From positions 1 through 64,000 of the forward strand of contig PMOI01000013.1 in NCBI GenBank assembly GCA_003162475.1: a stretch of DNA of 64,000 nt. The letters run 5' to 3'. Source of the stretch: Acidimicrobiaceae bacterium. Its GTDB lineage: Bacteria; Actinomycetota; Acidimicrobiia; Acidimicrobiales; RAAP-2. The stretch's first letter is position 1, and each line of letters opens with the position of its first letter. The translations under genes were made by a program, and so were the position numbers. Under the pieces are notes generated by a model. It was not told the origin of the DNA and searched no databases. It saw only the letters and a list, made by a program, of their open reading frames with translations. This document shows positions 63,316 through 64,000 of the stretch, piece by piece.

Positions 63316-63497
63316 TGGCGAACTGGTGTGAGAACTGCGATCGTCCCGAAGAGGGCGACGTGTGCACGGTGTGCGGCGGGGACATCGTCGAACCGGTGCA
63401 CGAGCCCATTCCGTGGCGCTGGCGTTTCTTCATCGTGGCGTCCGTTATCTACCTCGGGTGGCGGATCTATCAGTTAATTTCGTGGATAGCCCACTAG
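63315..63497 (+). CDS. Small zinc-ribbon membrane protein
   Basis: 60 residues from GTG 63315, sharing 1 nt with the der stop. WCENCDRPEEGDVCTVCGGDIVEP has two CxxC knuckles of a zinc ribbon, then one membrane helix (RFFIVASVIYLGWRIYQLI). Position after der suggests co-expression; function unknown. Confidence 0.78.
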   Translation: MANWCENCDRPEEGDVCTVCGGDIVEPVHEPIPWRWRFFIVASVIYLGWRIYQLISWIAH

Positions 63498-63507
63498 GAG
63501 GTCCATC

Positions 63508-64000
63508 GTGCCCGTCTACGCTCTCGCCAGTCGCGTACCCACCATTCACCCCGACGCCTTCGTCCACCCCGACGCCGTCATCATTGGCGACGTGCGCATC
63601 GGCGCCGATTCGTCGATCTGGCCTGGAGCAGTGTTGCGCGGCGACTACGGCACGGTCATCGTGGGTGAGCGAACGTCCATCCAAGACGGTTCGGTCGTGC
63701 ACGCGACTGCGGAGTTTGCGACGGTCATCGGGAACGACTGCGTCGTAGGGCACCTCGCGCACTTAGAGGGCTGCGTGATTCACGACCGCGTGCTGGTGGG
63801 CAGTGGTTCGATCGTGTTGCACGAGGCCGAGGTGCACAGCGGCGCCACTGTGGGCGCGGGCGCCGTTGTCAGGAATCGCACCGACGTGCCGGCGAACGCC
63901 ATGGCGCTCGGGGTGCCAGCCACCATCAAACTCGAGTCGTCCAGCGAAGAACTCACCCTTCTCTCGGCGGCGCTCTACGTTGAGAACGGGCGTCGCTACA
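63508..64000 (+). CDS. Gamma-carbonic-anhydrase-family (left-handed beta-helix) protein, partial
   Basis: Starts at GTG 63508, AGGAGG seven nt upstream, and runs off the window (164 codons visible). Hexapeptide repeats begin at AFVHPDAVIIGDVRIGADSSIWPGAVLRGDYG. The zinc ligands fit SVVHATA (His) and VGHLAHLEGC (two His). GSIVLHEAEVHSGATVGAGAVVRNRTDVPANAMALGVPA closes the helix, the YrdA/PaaY-like group. Carbonic anhydrase or acyltransferase-like activity is undecided. Confidence 0.88.
   Translation, partial: MPVYALASRVPTIHPDAFVHPDAVIIGDVRIGADSSIWPGAVLRGDYGTVIVGERTSIQDGSVVHATAEFATVIGNDCVVGHLAHLEGCVIHDRVLVGSGSIVLHEAEVHSGATVGAGAVVRNRTDVPANAMALGVPATIKLESSSEELTLLSAALYVENGRRY

Overview
The window looks like a chromosomal segment of an actinobacterium, plausibly of the class Acidimicrobiia. 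G+C is moderate to high by eye. There are F420-type (DDN/DUF385) and mycothiol-type (maleylpyruvate-isomerase-like) enzymes, frequent GTG/TTG starts, and a core cluster nadK-recN-pyrG-nudix-xerD, then scpA-scpB-rluB-aroH-tyrA-aroA-cmk-plsC, then ispH and der. The taxon is inference; no rRNA, tRNA or phage structural gene was seen.

The window has two compartments. From about 0.4 to 30.7 kb it is accessory DNA: mostly single genes on either strand (MerR and ECF regulators, epimerase, SDR, DinB-like, several VOC/glyoxalase-like proteins, GNAT, a toxin-antitoxin pair, a chloramphenicol-phosphotransferase-like kinase, SnoaL-like, AHSA1, a metallo-beta-lactamase-fold hydrolase, a UvrD-like helicase and secreted proteins). 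These are separated by a short repeat with a 45-nt core. Seventeen full-length copies align without gaps, and about eight more are shortened, half-length or degenerate. Every copy points the same way, whatever the strand of the neighbouring gene. Five copies occur as tandem pairs 65-69 nt apart.

Read on the minus strand, the right half of the core encodes Gly-Val-Gly-Asp-Pro-Thr followed, in many copies, by a stop. At several copies (near 4.2, 8.5, 16.05 and more weakly 17.8 and 9.8 kb) the adjoining sequence continues this reading frame into what looks like the C-terminal end of a resolvase-type serine recombinase. The array therefore looks like a directional, cassette-like island built from, or left behind by, a serine-recombinase element whose gene ends in the repeat. 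Canonical integron attC motifs and an integron integrase are absent. A separate tyrosine-recombinase 3' remnant lies at 20.52-20.69 kb.

From about 31 to 44.5 kb the repeat is absent. Genes are single metabolic, stress or secreted functions: a BNR lipoprotein, a pterin dehydratase/VOC fusion, two DinB-superfamily enzymes, DUF4242, a methyltransferase, a nucleoside phosphorylase, dienelactone hydrolase, DUF3048, DUF1697, an MFS transporter, an F420-type reductase and a pair of exported proteins behind an AT-rich leader.

From 44.5 kb to the end it is a dense housekeeping region with start/stop overlaps indicating translational coupling. It covers NAD phosphorylation, recombination repair (RecN), CTP synthesis, ADP-ribose hydrolysis, site-specific recombination (XerD) and chromosome condensation (ScpAB). 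It also covers rRNA pseudouridylation, the end of the shikimate pathway and tyrosine synthesis, CMP kinase, phospholipid acylation, isoprenoid synthesis (IspH) and ribosome assembly (Der). The window ends inside a gamma-carbonic-anhydrase-like gene.
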